Source: Bradyrhizobium sp. SSBR45G (lineage in GTDB: Bacteria; Pseudomonadota; Alphaproteobacteria; Rhizobiales; Xanthobacteraceae). From it: a DNA stretch of 64,000 bases. The stretch is from NCBI RefSeq assembly GCF_030159255.1, contig NZ_BSCT01000003.1, positions 62,001 through 126,000 of the forward strand, read 5' to 3'. The notes beneath the pieces are model-generated. The model saw only the letters and a list, made by a program, of their open reading frames with translations, was not told the origin of the DNA and searched no databases. The position numbers and the translations under genes are program-made. Shown here one piece after another: positions 38,520-48,750 of the stretch. Every line of letters starts with the position of its first letter. Position 1 is the first letter of the stretch.

Positions 38520-40118
38520 TCACAGTCCCGTCCCGGCATTCATGATCGGCTTGCGCAGCAGACGCCGCTTCTCCTGAGCGGGGTCGCTGGTCGGTTCCGG
38601 CTGCAGCGGCGGCGCCTCGTCGGACAGCGGCGCGAGCGCCGACATCACCCGCTCCGGCGGGAAGGTCACGATCACCTCGGTGCCGATGCGGACCTTGGAT
38701 TTCAAGGTGAACGTGCCGCCATGCATCTCGATCAGGTTCTTGGCGATCGGCAGGCCGAGGCCCGCGCCCTGTTCGGCCGACTTGATCGAGTTCGAGCCCT
38801 GGCCGAACGAGGCGAGCACGATCGGGATCTCGTTCTCGGGAATGCCGGAGCCGGTGTCCTTGACGCTGAGATATTGTCCGCCCGACGCCGTCCAGCCCGC
38901 CTTGAGCCAGATCTCGCCACCCTGCGGGGTGAACTTGATCGCGTTGGAGAGCAGATTGAGCACGACCTGACGGATCGCGCGCTCGTCCGCCCAGAGCCGC
39001 GGCATGTTCTGCTCGAACACCTCGTGGATGGTGATGCCGCGGCTGGTGGCGCGCAGCTTCAGGAGATGATGGCAGTCGGCGATGACGTGCACCAGCGCCA
39101 CGGCCTCCTCGTTGAGCTCGTAGCGGCCGGCCTCGATGCGGGAGAGGTCGAGGATCTCGTTGATCAGATTGAGCAGGTGGACGCCGGAATTGTGGATGTC
39201 GGCGGAATATTCCTTGTAGACCGGCACGGCATGCGCGCCGAAAATCTCGCTCTTCATCACTTCGGAGAAGCCGAGGATCGCGTTCAGCGGCGTGCGCAGC
39301 TCGTGGCTCATCTGGGCGAGGAAGCGCGACTTGGCGACATTGGCGGCCTCGGCGCGGTAGCGCGCCTCGTCGGAGATCGCCTTGGCCTGCTCGAGCTCGC
39401 CGATCAGCGCGTCCTTCTCGGCGCGCGCCTCGAGCGTCGCCAGCGTCGTCGAATGCAGCTGGTGGGCGAGCAGCACGAAATAGCCCTCGGCGGCGACGGC
39501 AAATCCGGCCAGCAGGTAGTTGTCGAATGTGCCTGACAGCGCGAGGCTGAGCGTGATCGCGACCGTCACCGGCGCGGTCACCGCCACGGCCGCGACCGGC
39601 AAATTGGCCGCGAGCATGCTGGAGACGGCGATCACCAGCAGCATCAGGAACATCATCAGCGTGCCTGAGACCTCGGCCAGCGCGGGGTGGATCAGGATCG
39701 CCATCCAGCACACGCCGTAGAGCAGGTCGAGCAGCACGAAGCGCGTGCGCCAGCGCCGTGTCGCCGCCATCGACGGCTGCTCGGCGAGGAAGTTCGAGCA
39801 GTTGCGGACGATCGCGGCATGGATGCAGAGCACGCCGAGCGTCCAGGCGCCGGCCGCCACCGCATGCAGCCAGACGCTGAGCATCAAGCCGGTCGCGACC
39901 ACCAGCAGCATCACGATGTAGGATGCGGAGATGCGGGTCTGCGCGTATTGGCGCAGCAGCTCGCGGTCGAAGGCGGGCCGCGTTCCCGATGTCGAGGTTA
40001 ACCGGTCGCGCGCCTCGCGCACCCGCTGCTGCGCGGCCCGGCGCTGGCTAGCCGGTGCAAGCGCCGGCGCATCGGCCGGAAGCTCGACAACTTCGGGCTT
40101 TTCCGCAGGTTTACTCAT
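38520..40118 (-). CDS. Membrane histidine kinase of the DivJ/PleC/PdhS group
   Basis: This 532-residue protein has a cytoplasmic N-tail of about 65 residues and about six membrane helices up to residue 210. A short coiled coil (EARAEKDALIGELEQAKAIS) leads to a HisKA domain with phospho-acceptor His272 in MSHELRTPLNAILGFSEV. The HATPase domain contains FGQGSNSIKSAEQGAGLGLP and ends GTEVIVTFPPERVM. These are the signatures of the alphaproteobacterial cell-cycle kinases that act on DivK/PleD. Six helices and no PAS domain resemble Caulobacter DivJ most. A CtrA-type site lies 102 bp upstream. Start ATG 40118 gives MSKPAEK. Confidence 0.88.
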   Translation of the reverse strand: MSKPAEKPEVVELPADAPALAPASQRRAAQQRVREARDRLTSTSGTRPAFDRELLRQYAQTRISASYIVMLLVVATGLMLSVWLHAVAAGAWTLGVLCIHAAIVRNCSNFLAEQPSMAATRRWRTRFVLLDLLYGVCWMAILIHPALAEVSGTLMMFLMLLVIAVSSMLAANLPVAAVAVTAPVTVAITLSLALSGTFDNYLLAGFAVAAEGYFVLLAHQLHSTTLATLEARAEKDALIGELEQAKAISDEARYRAEAANVAKSRFLAQMSHELRTPLNAILGFSEVMKSEIFGAHAVPVYKEYSADIHNSGVHLLNLINEILDLSRIEAGRYELNEEAVALVHVIADCHHLLKLRATSRGITIHEVFEQNMPRLWADERAIRQVVLNLLSNAIKFTPQGGEIWLKAGWTASGGQYLSVKDTGSGIPENEIPIVLASFGQGSNSIKSAEQGAGLGLPIAKNLIEMHGGTFTLKSKVRIGTEVIVTFPPERVMSALAPLSDEAPPLQPEPTSDPAQEKRRLLRKPIMNAGTGL

Positions 40119-40219
40119 CAACAACACAAATCCTGCCCGTCGCCGCACGGGCTGCTTTCTGCATCGTCTATAACTGGCTCGAAATCCTTAAGACGGATTA
40201 TAGACAACGAAAAATTTGC

Positions 40220-40235
40220 GTTAACGCTGCGTTAA
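40220..40235 (-). promoter_or_regulatory. CtrA-like binding site upstream of the histidine kinase
   Basis: On the minus strand the sequence reads TTAACGCAGCGTTAAC, an exact TTAA-N7-TTAAC match to the full CtrA consensus. It sits about 102 bp before the kinase start. Additional TTAA half-sites lie next to it (AAATTAACG on the plus strand). Confidence 0.6.
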
Positions 40236-40255
40236 ATTAACGAGTATGGCCGGTC

Positions 40256-41686
40256 TCAGCGGAGCTGCAGCCGCAGGCGGCGCCAGCCGATCACGAGCCC
40301 CGTGATGCTGAAGGCAACGCCGAGCGAGCACAGGCCGACGATGAGCATGGTGCGCAGCATCGGATGGGCGAGCAGGGTCGGGAAGTCGAGCGTGTGCAGC
40401 GCCTGATACAGCCAGCGATAGGCGCGCCGGGACGGATCGAGCTTCTCGAGCACCGCGCCCGAGGCGGCATCGACGTGATACCACGTGTCGCCGCAGATCA
40501 CGCGATGGACCGGCGCTCCCGGCACGTCGGAGGTGAACGGATGGTCGTCGCCCGGCTCGACCTCGATCGAGCGCGTGCAATCCGCGCGCATGCCGGCGGT
40601 CGCGGCATTGACCTCGGCCGGCTGCAGGAATCGTCCGACGATCCGCCCGGAGGAGCCGTCCAGCACTGAGATCTGCTGCTGGCTCAGCGCCCGCCGGACG
40701 CGCTGATAGAGGTGGCCGCCGAACGCAAACCATTCGATCTCGCGGGCATCGCCGGACGCAACCGGGAGCGGGGCGGCGGTCAGGGCGGTCCAGTCGGGTG
40801 CGCCGATGAGAACGGCTTCCTCCGTTGCTGTGAGATGGCCGGTCGCAAACAGCCGGCCGTGGTCCATCGACAGCCAGCCGCTGACGATCCAGGTCAGCAC
40901 GAATTGCGTGCAGACGAGGCCGGCCCAGTGATGCCAGAGGTGCCAGCCGTAGTAGCGCGAGGACAGCCGCGCCCCGCGCCGCCTCAATCTGACGGGACCG
41001 AGCAGGGCGCCAGCGACGGCGGCAATGACGGCTGCGAGCGACAGCCACCACACCGTCACGTTCCAGGCCGCCCAGTCCCTGCGCAGCACGGTCGGATAGA
41101 TCCAGTGGACGACGCTGCCGACATAGTTCCAGGCGCGCGCGAAGTGGCTCGTATCCAGCACCACCTCACCGGTCCGGGAGGAGACGTAGAGCTCGGTGCC
41201 GTCGGGATCATGGAGCGCGATCCGGTACAGCGGGCGATGCACGTCGAACCGGTTCGGCACCGTCCATTGATCGTAGGCGTCCAGCGCGATGACGGCGGCG
41301 CCGCTGGCATCGAGTCCGCGCCGCTGCGCCGTGATCCGCGCAATGGACAGAGCGAGATCGGGAGCGGCGACGTCGGCCGCCGCCAGCGCGTCGGCATGAA
41401 GGGCCACGCTGCGGGCGGCGGCGGTGACGACATAGACCGGCCCATCCACCCGCTGCCATAGGCGGATACGGTCGGGGCGATCGATTCCGCTCGCGGAGAG
41501 TGCATCCGTAGCACTGCGCAGCGGCGCGGCGTGATCGATCAGCGCCAGCCCGGCGAAGCGCTCGGTCTCCGTCTGGGCCGGGAACGGCACGAAGTGCATC
41601 ACGATCCCGGTCGCAAACCACAGCACGAACAGCGGACCGAGCGGGATGCTCAACCATCGGTGCGTGAGGATCAGCGCCCGGATCAT
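40256..41686 (-). CDS. PepSY-domain membrane protein associated with TonB uptake
   Basis: This 476-residue protein has an N-terminal membrane helix (IPLGPLFVLWFATGIVMHFV), periplasmic PepSY-like segments, a central group of helices around residues 190-260 and a last helix near the C-terminus. It resembles the PiuB/FsrB/PepSY-TM family found next to TonB-dependent receptors and thought to assist release of the metal from its carrier or its reduction. It lies 7 bp downstream of the receptor gene, so both share the palindromic operator. Start ATG 41686 (MIRALILTHRW); upstream codons only overlap the receptor. Confidence 0.82.
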   Translation of the reverse strand: MIRALILTHRWLSIPLGPLFVLWFATGIVMHFVPFPAQTETERFAGLALIDHAAPLRSATDALSASGIDRPDRIRLWQRVDGPVYVVTAAARSVALHADALAAADVAAPDLALSIARITAQRRGLDASGAAVIALDAYDQWTVPNRFDVHRPLYRIALHDPDGTELYVSSRTGEVVLDTSHFARAWNYVGSVVHWIYPTVLRRDWAAWNVTVWWLSLAAVIAAVAGALLGPVRLRRRGARLSSRYYGWHLWHHWAGLVCTQFVLTWIVSGWLSMDHGRLFATGHLTATEEAVLIGAPDWTALTAAPLPVASGDAREIEWFAFGGHLYQRVRRALSQQQISVLDGSSGRIVGRFLQPAEVNAATAGMRADCTRSIEVEPGDDHPFTSDVPGAPVHRVICGDTWYHVDAASGAVLEKLDPSRRAYRWLYQALHTLDFPTLLAHPMLRTMLIVGLCSLGVAFSITGLVIGWRRLRLQLR

Positions 41687-41693
41687 GCCGAGG

Positions 41694-44090
41694 TCAGAAC
41701 TTGAACGAGGCTTCGACCTCGTAGGTGCGGGGCGCGCCCAGGAAGATCTGGTCGGGATAGAACGGATCGCTCCAGGCCGCGTAACGCCTGTCGGTGACGT
41801 TGCGGACGCGGAAAGCGAGGCGTGTGCTGGTCGCGGTGGCAAACATCGGCACCTTCGGTAGATCGATGAAAGCGAACAGATCGGCGGTGGTGTAGGCGAG
41901 CAGCTTCACCGTGTTGGCATCGGTGCTCCAGCGGTCGCCGACGTGGCGAACGGAGAAGCCGAGCTCGACCGGCCACCAGCCCGGATTGAGGAAGCGGTAG
42001 GAGCCGCCGCCATTGACGATGACAGCCGGAATGTTCGGCGGCGTGTTGCCGGAGAACGAGCCGCCGCCGGCGAGATCGTAATCGGCGTAGCGCGCCCGGA
42101 CATAGGTGACATTGCCCCAGAGCTTGCTCTCCGGCGTCGGGCGCACCGCGGCTGATATCTCGATGCCTTGCGACTTCACCTTGCCAGCGAGGTTGAGCTG
42201 CTGGCCGGCCTGGGCGCTGTAGACATTGTTGCGCTCGATGTCGAAAGCGGAGAAGGTCCATTCCGCCCGTCCGTTCCACGCGAGCTGCTTGACCCCGGTC
42301 TCATAGCTGCGGGAGTCCGACAGCGTCAGATTCTGCGTCGGGCTGAGCAGGAAGATACTGTCGGCCGAGATGTCGCTTGCCGTCGCATATTGGCTGTAGA
42401 AGGTGGTGCCCGGCAGAGCTTCCCAGGTATAGCCGATGCGGCCCGTGACCGGCTGCCAGCTCTTCGAATAGGGGAAGCCGCTCTTCACCACGCCGTCCTT
42501 GTCGATCGCGTTGCGGTCGAGCGTGAACGGGTTGTAGCGCAGGCCGCCGACCAGGGCGAACGTGTCGGTCAGCTTCAGCCGGTCCTCGAGATTCAGCGCC
42601 ACGCTGTCGATGGTCGCCGTCTGCAGCTGGGTTGTCAGAGTGCCGAAGACACCTCTGTCGAACCCGACCAGCGGCACGGTGTCGTGAAAGAAGTTCGCCG
42701 CGCCGGGCCGCGTGAAGTCAGTATGTGAGCTCTCGACCGAGGCGACGAGGCGGTTGGCGAGACCGAAGACGCTGCCGTTCCAGGTGAGGTCTGTGACGTT
42801 GCCGACGATGTTGTGATTGTGGTGGACGAAGAAGCGCTCGCGATCGACCACGTTGGTCTTGGCGTTGAACGCCGAGACCTCGTTGTTGTACCAGTCGCGG
42901 CTGGCATTGTAGTTGTAGATCTGGCTGCGCAGCGTGACGGCGTTGTTCAGGTCCCATTCGAACCCGCTGCGCAGCCATGATTCCTTGATCGTCTTGTGGC
43001 CGTCGACCACGTTGTAGTTGGTCGACAGCGTGCGGCCGTCGATCGTGACTGCGCCGAGATTGGTGAGGTTGTAGTCGGACACCTTGGTGCCCGACACGAT
43101 GCCGCTGGTCGCATTCGCGCCGCTGACGGCGACCGGCACCAGCGGCGTGCCTTCATAGGGCTTGGCCTTGTAGTCCTTGAATTCGGCGGCCACGAACGTC
43201 TTGAAGCTGTCGGACAGGCGGTAGTTCAGCTGGCCCGAGACGTGGAGGTTCTTGAACTCGGTATCGTCGATGAAGCCGATCTCCTTGGTCCTGCTGATGT
43301 CGAAGCGATAATCGAGCCCTTGGACGGTCGTGCTGCCGCCCGAGCCGAAGCCGCTGCGGAAGCTGCCGCGCTGGTCGAAGCCGAGGAAGGCGTCGCTCTC
43401 GACCGGGCCGGTGTGCGGCGCCTTGGTGACGAAGTTGATGGTGCCGCCGACCGCGCCCTGGCCGGAGATCAGCGAGGAGGGGCCCTTGAGAAACTCGACG
43501 CGGTCGAGGTTGTAGGTCTCCATCGTCAGCGCGGTGAAGCCGGTCGGCCCGATATTGATGCCGTTGTAGAGCACGTTGATCTGGTTGCCCTGGAAGCCGC
43601 GCATCGCAAAGCCGACGTCGTTCGGGGCGTCGCCGGCGCTGACGCCGGTGGCGCCTTTCACCGTGTCGACGGTCGTGTGGTAGCCCTGCTCACGCAGCGT
43701 CTCGGCGCCGACGACTTCGATCGAGGCCGGCACCTCGCGCGACGTAAGACCGAGGCGGCTGCCGCTGGCCGGGGTTGCATTGCCGTTGAGCGGGGTGGCA
43801 GCCGTCATGGTCGAGGCGGGCAACGACGGTCCGGGCCCGGTTGCCTGCGACGTCGCGCGCCGGGGCGCCGTCCGTGCCGCCGGGCTGACAGGCCGTGTCG
43901 ACGACGGCGTGCGGCCCGCGGCTTGCCGCTGGCGCGGGGCGTCGACCGTGACGTCGGGCAGCAGGGTGTCGGCCGCTGCTCTCCGGTCCGGATTGGAGAC
44001 TTGCTGCGCATCGGCCGAGGTCATGGCCGAGCAGCCCGCGACCATCAGCCCCGCCAAAGACACTGAACTCCAGAATTCCCGCACCCTCAT
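41694..44090 (-). CDS. TonB-dependent outer-membrane receptor (siderophore/metal-complex type)
   Basis: This protein of about 798 residues has a signal region, a Thr/Pro/Ala-rich spacer, a plug domain (VPASIEVVGAETLREQGYHT, later VGFAMRGFQGNQINVLYNGI) and a 22-strand barrel ending in Phe (EASFKF). A receptor of the FhuA/FecA-like class is clear; a signalling STN domain is not seen. The signal contains LMVAGCS, which resembles a lipobox and is unusual for a TonB receptor. The operator upstream looks Zur-like, so a zinc complex or zincophore is as likely as iron. ATG 44102 is an alternative start; GGGAAG precedes ATG 44090. Confidence 0.9.
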   Translation of the reverse strand: MRVREFWSSVSLAGLMVAGCSAMTSADAQQVSNPDRRAAADTLLPDVTVDAPRQRQAAGRTPSSTRPVSPAARTAPRRATSQATGPGPSLPASTMTAATPLNGNATPASGSRLGLTSREVPASIEVVGAETLREQGYHTTVDTVKGATGVSAGDAPNDVGFAMRGFQGNQINVLYNGINIGPTGFTALTMETYNLDRVEFLKGPSSLISGQGAVGGTINFVTKAPHTGPVESDAFLGFDQRGSFRSGFGSGGSTTVQGLDYRFDISRTKEIGFIDDTEFKNLHVSGQLNYRLSDSFKTFVAAEFKDYKAKPYEGTPLVPVAVSGANATSGIVSGTKVSDYNLTNLGAVTIDGRTLSTNYNVVDGHKTIKESWLRSGFEWDLNNAVTLRSQIYNYNASRDWYNNEVSAFNAKTNVVDRERFFVHHNHNIVGNVTDLTWNGSVFGLANRLVASVESSHTDFTRPGAANFFHDTVPLVGFDRGVFGTLTTQLQTATIDSVALNLEDRLKLTDTFALVGGLRYNPFTLDRNAIDKDGVVKSGFPYSKSWQPVTGRIGYTWEALPGTTFYSQYATASDISADSIFLLSPTQNLTLSDSRSYETGVKQLAWNGRAEWTFSAFDIERNNVYSAQAGQQLNLAGKVKSQGIEISAAVRPTPESKLWGNVTYVRARYADYDLAGGGSFSGNTPPNIPAVIVNGGGSYRFLNPGWWPVELGFSVRHVGDRWSTDANTVKLLAYTTADLFAFIDLPKVPMFATATSTRLAFRVRNVTDRRYAAWSDPFYPDQIFLGAPRTYEVEASFKF

Positions 44091-44182
44091 TTCGCTTCCC
44101 ATCGCGGATGCCGACCGGGGCCAGTCTCCGCGCCCCCTTACACTCATGATGACGGGACGAGAGTTAGCCGAATTAGCGCATG

Positions 44183-44204
44183 ATGTAATGTTATAACATT
44201 ACAT
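44183..44204. promoter_or_regulatory. Perfect 22-bp palindrome, Zur-like operator
   Basis: The half-site ATGTAATGTTA is followed directly by its exact reverse complement, giving a 22-bp perfect palindrome 93 bp before the TonB receptor start. The AT-rich core (AATGTTATAACATT) resembles Zur (zinc-uptake regulator) boxes of proteobacteria more than the RirA or Irr motifs of rhizobia. It stands out sharply from the GC-rich surroundings. Confidence 0.7.
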
Positions 44205-44452
44205 GTGCGGCATTCTGGTGCTAGGTGTCTCGATCCAGCAACACGTGCGAACGATTAGCGATTGCAACGGGTATCAGCGAGTCGCCGCAGGTGCAATGAC
44301 GTGGGGGGCGACGGACGGGTGAAGCACGGCCCGACGGCGTGCTGCGGACCGGCCTGACATGCGCGCGCGAAGGGGGGCGGGAATAGTAGGGTCGGTGATC
44401 TGCCGCCCCCTGAAGCGGCGGCGGCAGATCGGTCGTTGTGAAGCCTGACGGA

Positions 44453-45322
44453 TTACTTCTCCAGCCGCGCCAGCAGGCTGCACGTATCCCAGCGCTTGCC
44501 GCCGAGCTTCTCGACCTCGGAGTAGAACTGGTCGACCAGCGCCGTCACCGGCAGATGGGCGCCATTGCGTCGCGCCTCGCTGATGCAGATCGACAGGTCC
44601 TTGCGCATCCATTCCACTGCAAAGCCAAAGTCATACTTGCCTTCGTTCATGGCCTTGTAGCGGTTCTCCATCTGCCAGGACTGGGCGGCGCCCTTGGAGA
44701 TGGTGTCGATCACGGCGGGGACGTCGAGGCCGGACTTCTTCGCAAAATGAATGCCTTCGGCGAGGCCCTGCACCAGACCCGCGATGCAGATCTGGTTGAC
44801 CATCTTGGTCAGCTGGCCGGAGCCGGCCGGCCCGAGCAGCTTGCACATCCGGGCATAGGCGGCGATCACCGGCTCGGCGCCGGCAAAGGCATCCTGGGTG
44901 CCGCCACACATCACGGTCAGCACGCCGTTCTCGGCGCCGGCCTGGCCGCCCGACACTGGCGCGTCGATGAATTTGAAGCCGGCCTTGGTGGCTGCGGCAT
45001 CGAGCTCACGTGCCACTTCAGCCGAGGCCGTGGTGTGGTCGACGAAGGTCGCGCCCTTGGTCATGCCGGCGAAGGCGCCGTCGGCGCCGATCGTGACCGC
45101 GCGCAGGTCGTTGTCGTTGCCGACGCAGCACATCACGAACTCCTGGCCCTCGGCGGCCTGCTTCGGCGTGGCTGCGGTCTTGCCGCCGAACTTGTCGGCC
45201 CATTCCTGCGCCTTGGCCGCGGTGCGGTTGTAGACCGTGACCTCGTGACCACCCTTCTTCACGAGATGTCCTGCCATGGGGAAACCCATGACGCCGAGAC
45301 CGATGAAAGCGACTTTAGCCAT
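44453..45322 (-). CDS. 3-hydroxyisobutyrate-dehydrogenase-family NAD(P)-dependent oxidoreductase
   Basis: This 289-residue beta-hydroxyacid dehydrogenase has the cofactor motif AFIGLGVMGFPMAGHLVKKG and the substrate motif DAPVSGGQAGAENG. The catalytic lysine region is GSGQLTKMVNQICIAG. Family members oxidise 3-hydroxyisobutyrate, tartronate semialdehyde (GarR/GlxR), 6-phosphogluconate-like or similar acids. No neighbouring gene decides between them. It is monocistronic by spacing. CTGCCGCC/GGCGGCAG pair at 44400-44427 downstream of the stop and could end its transcript, though no T-run follows. Confidence 0.9.
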   Translation of the reverse strand: MAKVAFIGLGVMGFPMAGHLVKKGGHEVTVYNRTAAKAQEWADKFGGKTAATPKQAAEGQEFVMCCVGNDNDLRAVTIGADGAFAGMTKGATFVDHTTASAEVARELDAAATKAGFKFIDAPVSGGQAGAENGVLTVMCGGTQDAFAGAEPVIAAYARMCKLLGPAGSGQLTKMVNQICIAGLVQGLAEGIHFAKKSGLDVPAVIDTISKGAAQSWQMENRYKAMNEGKYDFGFAVEWMRKDLSICISEARRNGAHLPVTALVDQFYSEVEKLGGKRWDTCSLLARLEK

Positions 45323-45510
45323 TTGAGCTACCTTGCCCTTGAGGTTCTGCCGACGGCCTTGAGAGGGCCGGGCGGTTCTTGAGGAAAAACATCAGCAGCC
45401 GGCCGGGTTCCGGCGGCACGCTGGACGCCGCACCATAACGGCTTGCGAGGCAGGGGCAACGCCTTCGTGACGGATGCGAACGCGCGCCGTCGTGCTAAAG
45501 AGGCATCATC

Positions 45511-45533
45511 ATGACGGCTTGCAAAGCCGTCAT
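45511..45533. promoter_or_regulatory. Perfect inverted repeat before the VOC-protein gene
   Basis: ATGACGGCTT and AAGCCGTCAT flank a GCA spacer, a 10-bp perfect inverted repeat that ends 50 bp before ATG 45583. It could be an operator or a stable mRNA hairpin in the leader. There is no T-run, so a terminator is unlikely. Confidence 0.4.
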
Positions 45534-45582
45534 CCCGCGACGAAATCCAGACGTTCAACCAATCAATCAGGGAGTGTCTCGC

Positions 45583-46029
45583 ATGGGCGTCAGCGTCGGC
45601 GTGCTCGATCATTTCAACATCCGGACCCGCAACCTCGCCGAGACGGTCCGCTTCTATGAGGACGTGCTCGGGCTGGAGAATGGCGACCGGCCGAATTTCG
45701 CGTTCCCCGGTGCCTGGATGTACAGCGAGGGCCGGCCGGTGGTGCATCTGGTCGACATCTCTCCGACCGAGGAAGCCCAGAAGCCGGACTCCGGCGTCGT
45801 CCACCACGTCGCCTTCGTCAGCCGCGGCTTTGCCGGCATGAAGGCGCGGCTCGCCGCCAAGGGTATGCCGTTCGACGCGCGCCAGGTGCCGGGCGGCGAG
45901 CTGTGGCAGATCTTCGTGCGCGACCCCAACGGTGTCATGATCGAGCTCAATTACGAGGCAGCCAAGGAGCAGGCCGGGGACGCGCCGGTGGAGACCGCCG
46001 CCGACATCGGAACCAAGGTGGCGTTTTGA
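45583..46029 (+). CDS. VOC-family (glyoxalase/dioxygenase-fold) protein
   Basis: This 148-residue single-domain VOC protein starts with VLDHFNIRTRNLAETVRFYE. The paired beta-alpha-beta modules carry the likely metal ligands His in LDHFNI, HVAF and Glu in GVMIELNYE. Members include glyoxalase I, fosfomycin-resistance proteins and extradiol dioxygenases. This one is a small lyase/isomerase-type member of unknown substrate. ATG 45583 follows GGGAG. Confidence 0.85.
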   Translation: MGVSVGVLDHFNIRTRNLAETVRFYEDVLGLENGDRPNFAFPGAWMYSEGRPVVHLVDISPTEEAQKPDSGVVHHVAFVSRGFAGMKARLAAKGMPFDARQVPGGELWQIFVRDPNGVMIELNYEAAKEQAGDAPVETAADIGTKVAF

Positions 46030-46161
46030 GCCGCTCCGCATTATGAAGCAGCGCAACAGCGGGCCGGAATGGAGCCGTCGGCGACGACGGAAGATCATGT
46101 CCGGCCAATATGATAGGACGCGATGATGTGGCGCGTTCTGAACCTTTTCAGGAGACGCGCC

Positions 46162-47292
46162 GTGAGCGTGACGCAGCAGCAGGTCATCGAAGCACTCAAG
46201 CGGGTTCGTTCGCCACGCGGGGTGGCGCTGCCCGATGCCGGCGTGCTGTCGCCGATTACGGCCAATGACGGCAAGGTGTTCTTCTCGATCAATGTCGAGG
46301 CCAGCGAGGCGCGCGCCTGGGAGGATACCCGGGCGCAGGCCGAGGCCGCCGTGCGCGCCATCCCCGGCGTGACCATGGCGATGATCGCGCTGACCGCCGA
46401 GCGCAAGGCCGGCGCTGCGGCCCCGGCGCCTCGCACCTCCGGCGTGCAGCCGGTCGCGGCGCATCGTCCGCATCAGCACCAGCATCCGTCCGATTCGCCG
46501 ATGTCGAAGCAGGCTGCGATCCCAGGGATCGCCGCGGTCATCGCGGTCGCCTCGGGCAAGGGCGGCGTCGGCAAGTCGACCACCGCCATCAATCTCGCTT
46601 TGGGCCTGCGCGACCTCGGCCTCAAGGTCGGGCTGCTCGACGCCGACATCTACGGCCCGTCGGTGCCGCGGCTGACCGGCCTGCAGGAAAAGCCCAAGCT
46701 GACCTCCGACAAGAAGATGATCCCGCTGTCGCGATTCGGACTGTCGATCATGTCGATCGGCTTCCTGGTCGAGGAGGACAGCGCGCTGGTGTGGCGCGGG
46801 CCGATGGTGATGTCGGCGATCAACCAGATGCTGCGCGACGTCGCCTGGGGCACGCTCGATGTGCTCGTCGTCGACATGCCGCCGGGCACCGGCGACGCCC
46901 AGCTGACCCTGGCGCAGAACGTGCCGCTGAAGGGCGCCGTCATCGTCTCGACTCCGCAGGACCTGTCGCTGATCGACGCCCGCCGGGGCCTGGCGATGTT
47001 CCGCAAGGTCAACGTGCCCGTGCTCGGCATCATCGAGAACATGAGCTACTTCCAGTGCCCGGAGTGCGGCACCCGCTCGGATATCTTCGGCCATGGCGGC
47101 GCCCGCCACGAGGCCGAGCGGCTCAGCGTGCCGTTCCTCGGCGAGATCCCGCTGCACATGGACATCCGCTCAACCTCCGATGCGGGAAATCCCGTGGTCG
47201 AGAGCGAGCCGAACGGTCCGCACGCGGCAATCTACCGGACCATCGCCGGCGCCGTGCGCGACCAGCTCAAGGACTCCATCGCCGCAGCCTGA
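46162..47292 (+). CDS. Mrp/ApbC-family iron-sulfur carrier ATPase
   Basis: This 376-residue protein begins with a MIP18-like (DUF59) domain of about 90 residues (VIEALKRVRSPRGVALPDAG). A His/Pro-rich linker follows (HRPHQHQHP). The P-loop ATPase has the deviant Walker A SGKGGVGKST and a CPECG cysteine pair that carries the transferred cluster. It helps assemble and deliver Fe-S clusters in the cytosol. I chose GTG 46162 because AGGAGA lies seven bases upstream; ATG 46123 would add an Arg-rich tail. It is close to, but probably not co-regulated with, the TRAP genes. Confidence 0.92.
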   Translation: MSVTQQQVIEALKRVRSPRGVALPDAGVLSPITANDGKVFFSINVEASEARAWEDTRAQAEAAVRAIPGVTMAMIALTAERKAGAAAPAPRTSGVQPVAAHRPHQHQHPSDSPMSKQAAIPGIAAVIAVASGKGGVGKSTTAINLALGLRDLGLKVGLLDADIYGPSVPRLTGLQEKPKLTSDKKMIPLSRFGLSIMSIGFLVEEDSALVWRGPMVMSAINQMLRDVAWGTLDVLVVDMPPGTGDAQLTLAQNVPLKGAVIVSTPQDLSLIDARRGLAMFRKVNVPVLGIIENMSYFQCPECGTRSDIFGHGGARHEAERLSVPFLGEIPLHMDIRSTSDAGNPVVESEPNGPHAAIYRTIAGAVRDQLKDSIAAA

Positions 47293-47444
47293 TGCCGTCT
47301 TGATGCAGTGCAGCGAAGTGCGTGCGACTATTGGACTGTTTGTCATTCCAACGTCGCGTTTTCGCTGAACCGGTTCCGTGCTAAGCCCGGCGCGGATCGT
47401 CTTCGACCGGATGCGGCCAATCGCGTCGGCGGAAAAGTTTTTAA

Positions 47445-48569
<1,125 letters not shown>

Positions 48570-48600
48570 TCTCGAACGTTCGATCGGCGGACCCGCTTGA

Positions 48601-48628
48601 GCCCGGCCTCGCAAGAGGCCGGGCTTTT
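48601..48628 (+). terminator. Rho-independent terminator between the two TRAP binding-protein genes
   Basis: GCCCGGCCTC-GCAA-GAGGCCGGGC followed by TTTT: a perfect 10-bp GC-rich stem with a 4-base loop, 31 bp after the stop of copy 1. It implies copy 2 has its own promoter in 48629-48740. Confidence 0.85.
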
Positions 48629-48750
48629 GCGTTGCGTTGCGACAACGTTTCGCAATGGCACTTCCGCGCAGTTTGCTCCAGACTGGAACCGAGGCCTCGC
48701 AAGAAGGCTGCCCAGGAAACGGACACATCACCCCGAGGGAGGGAAGGACT

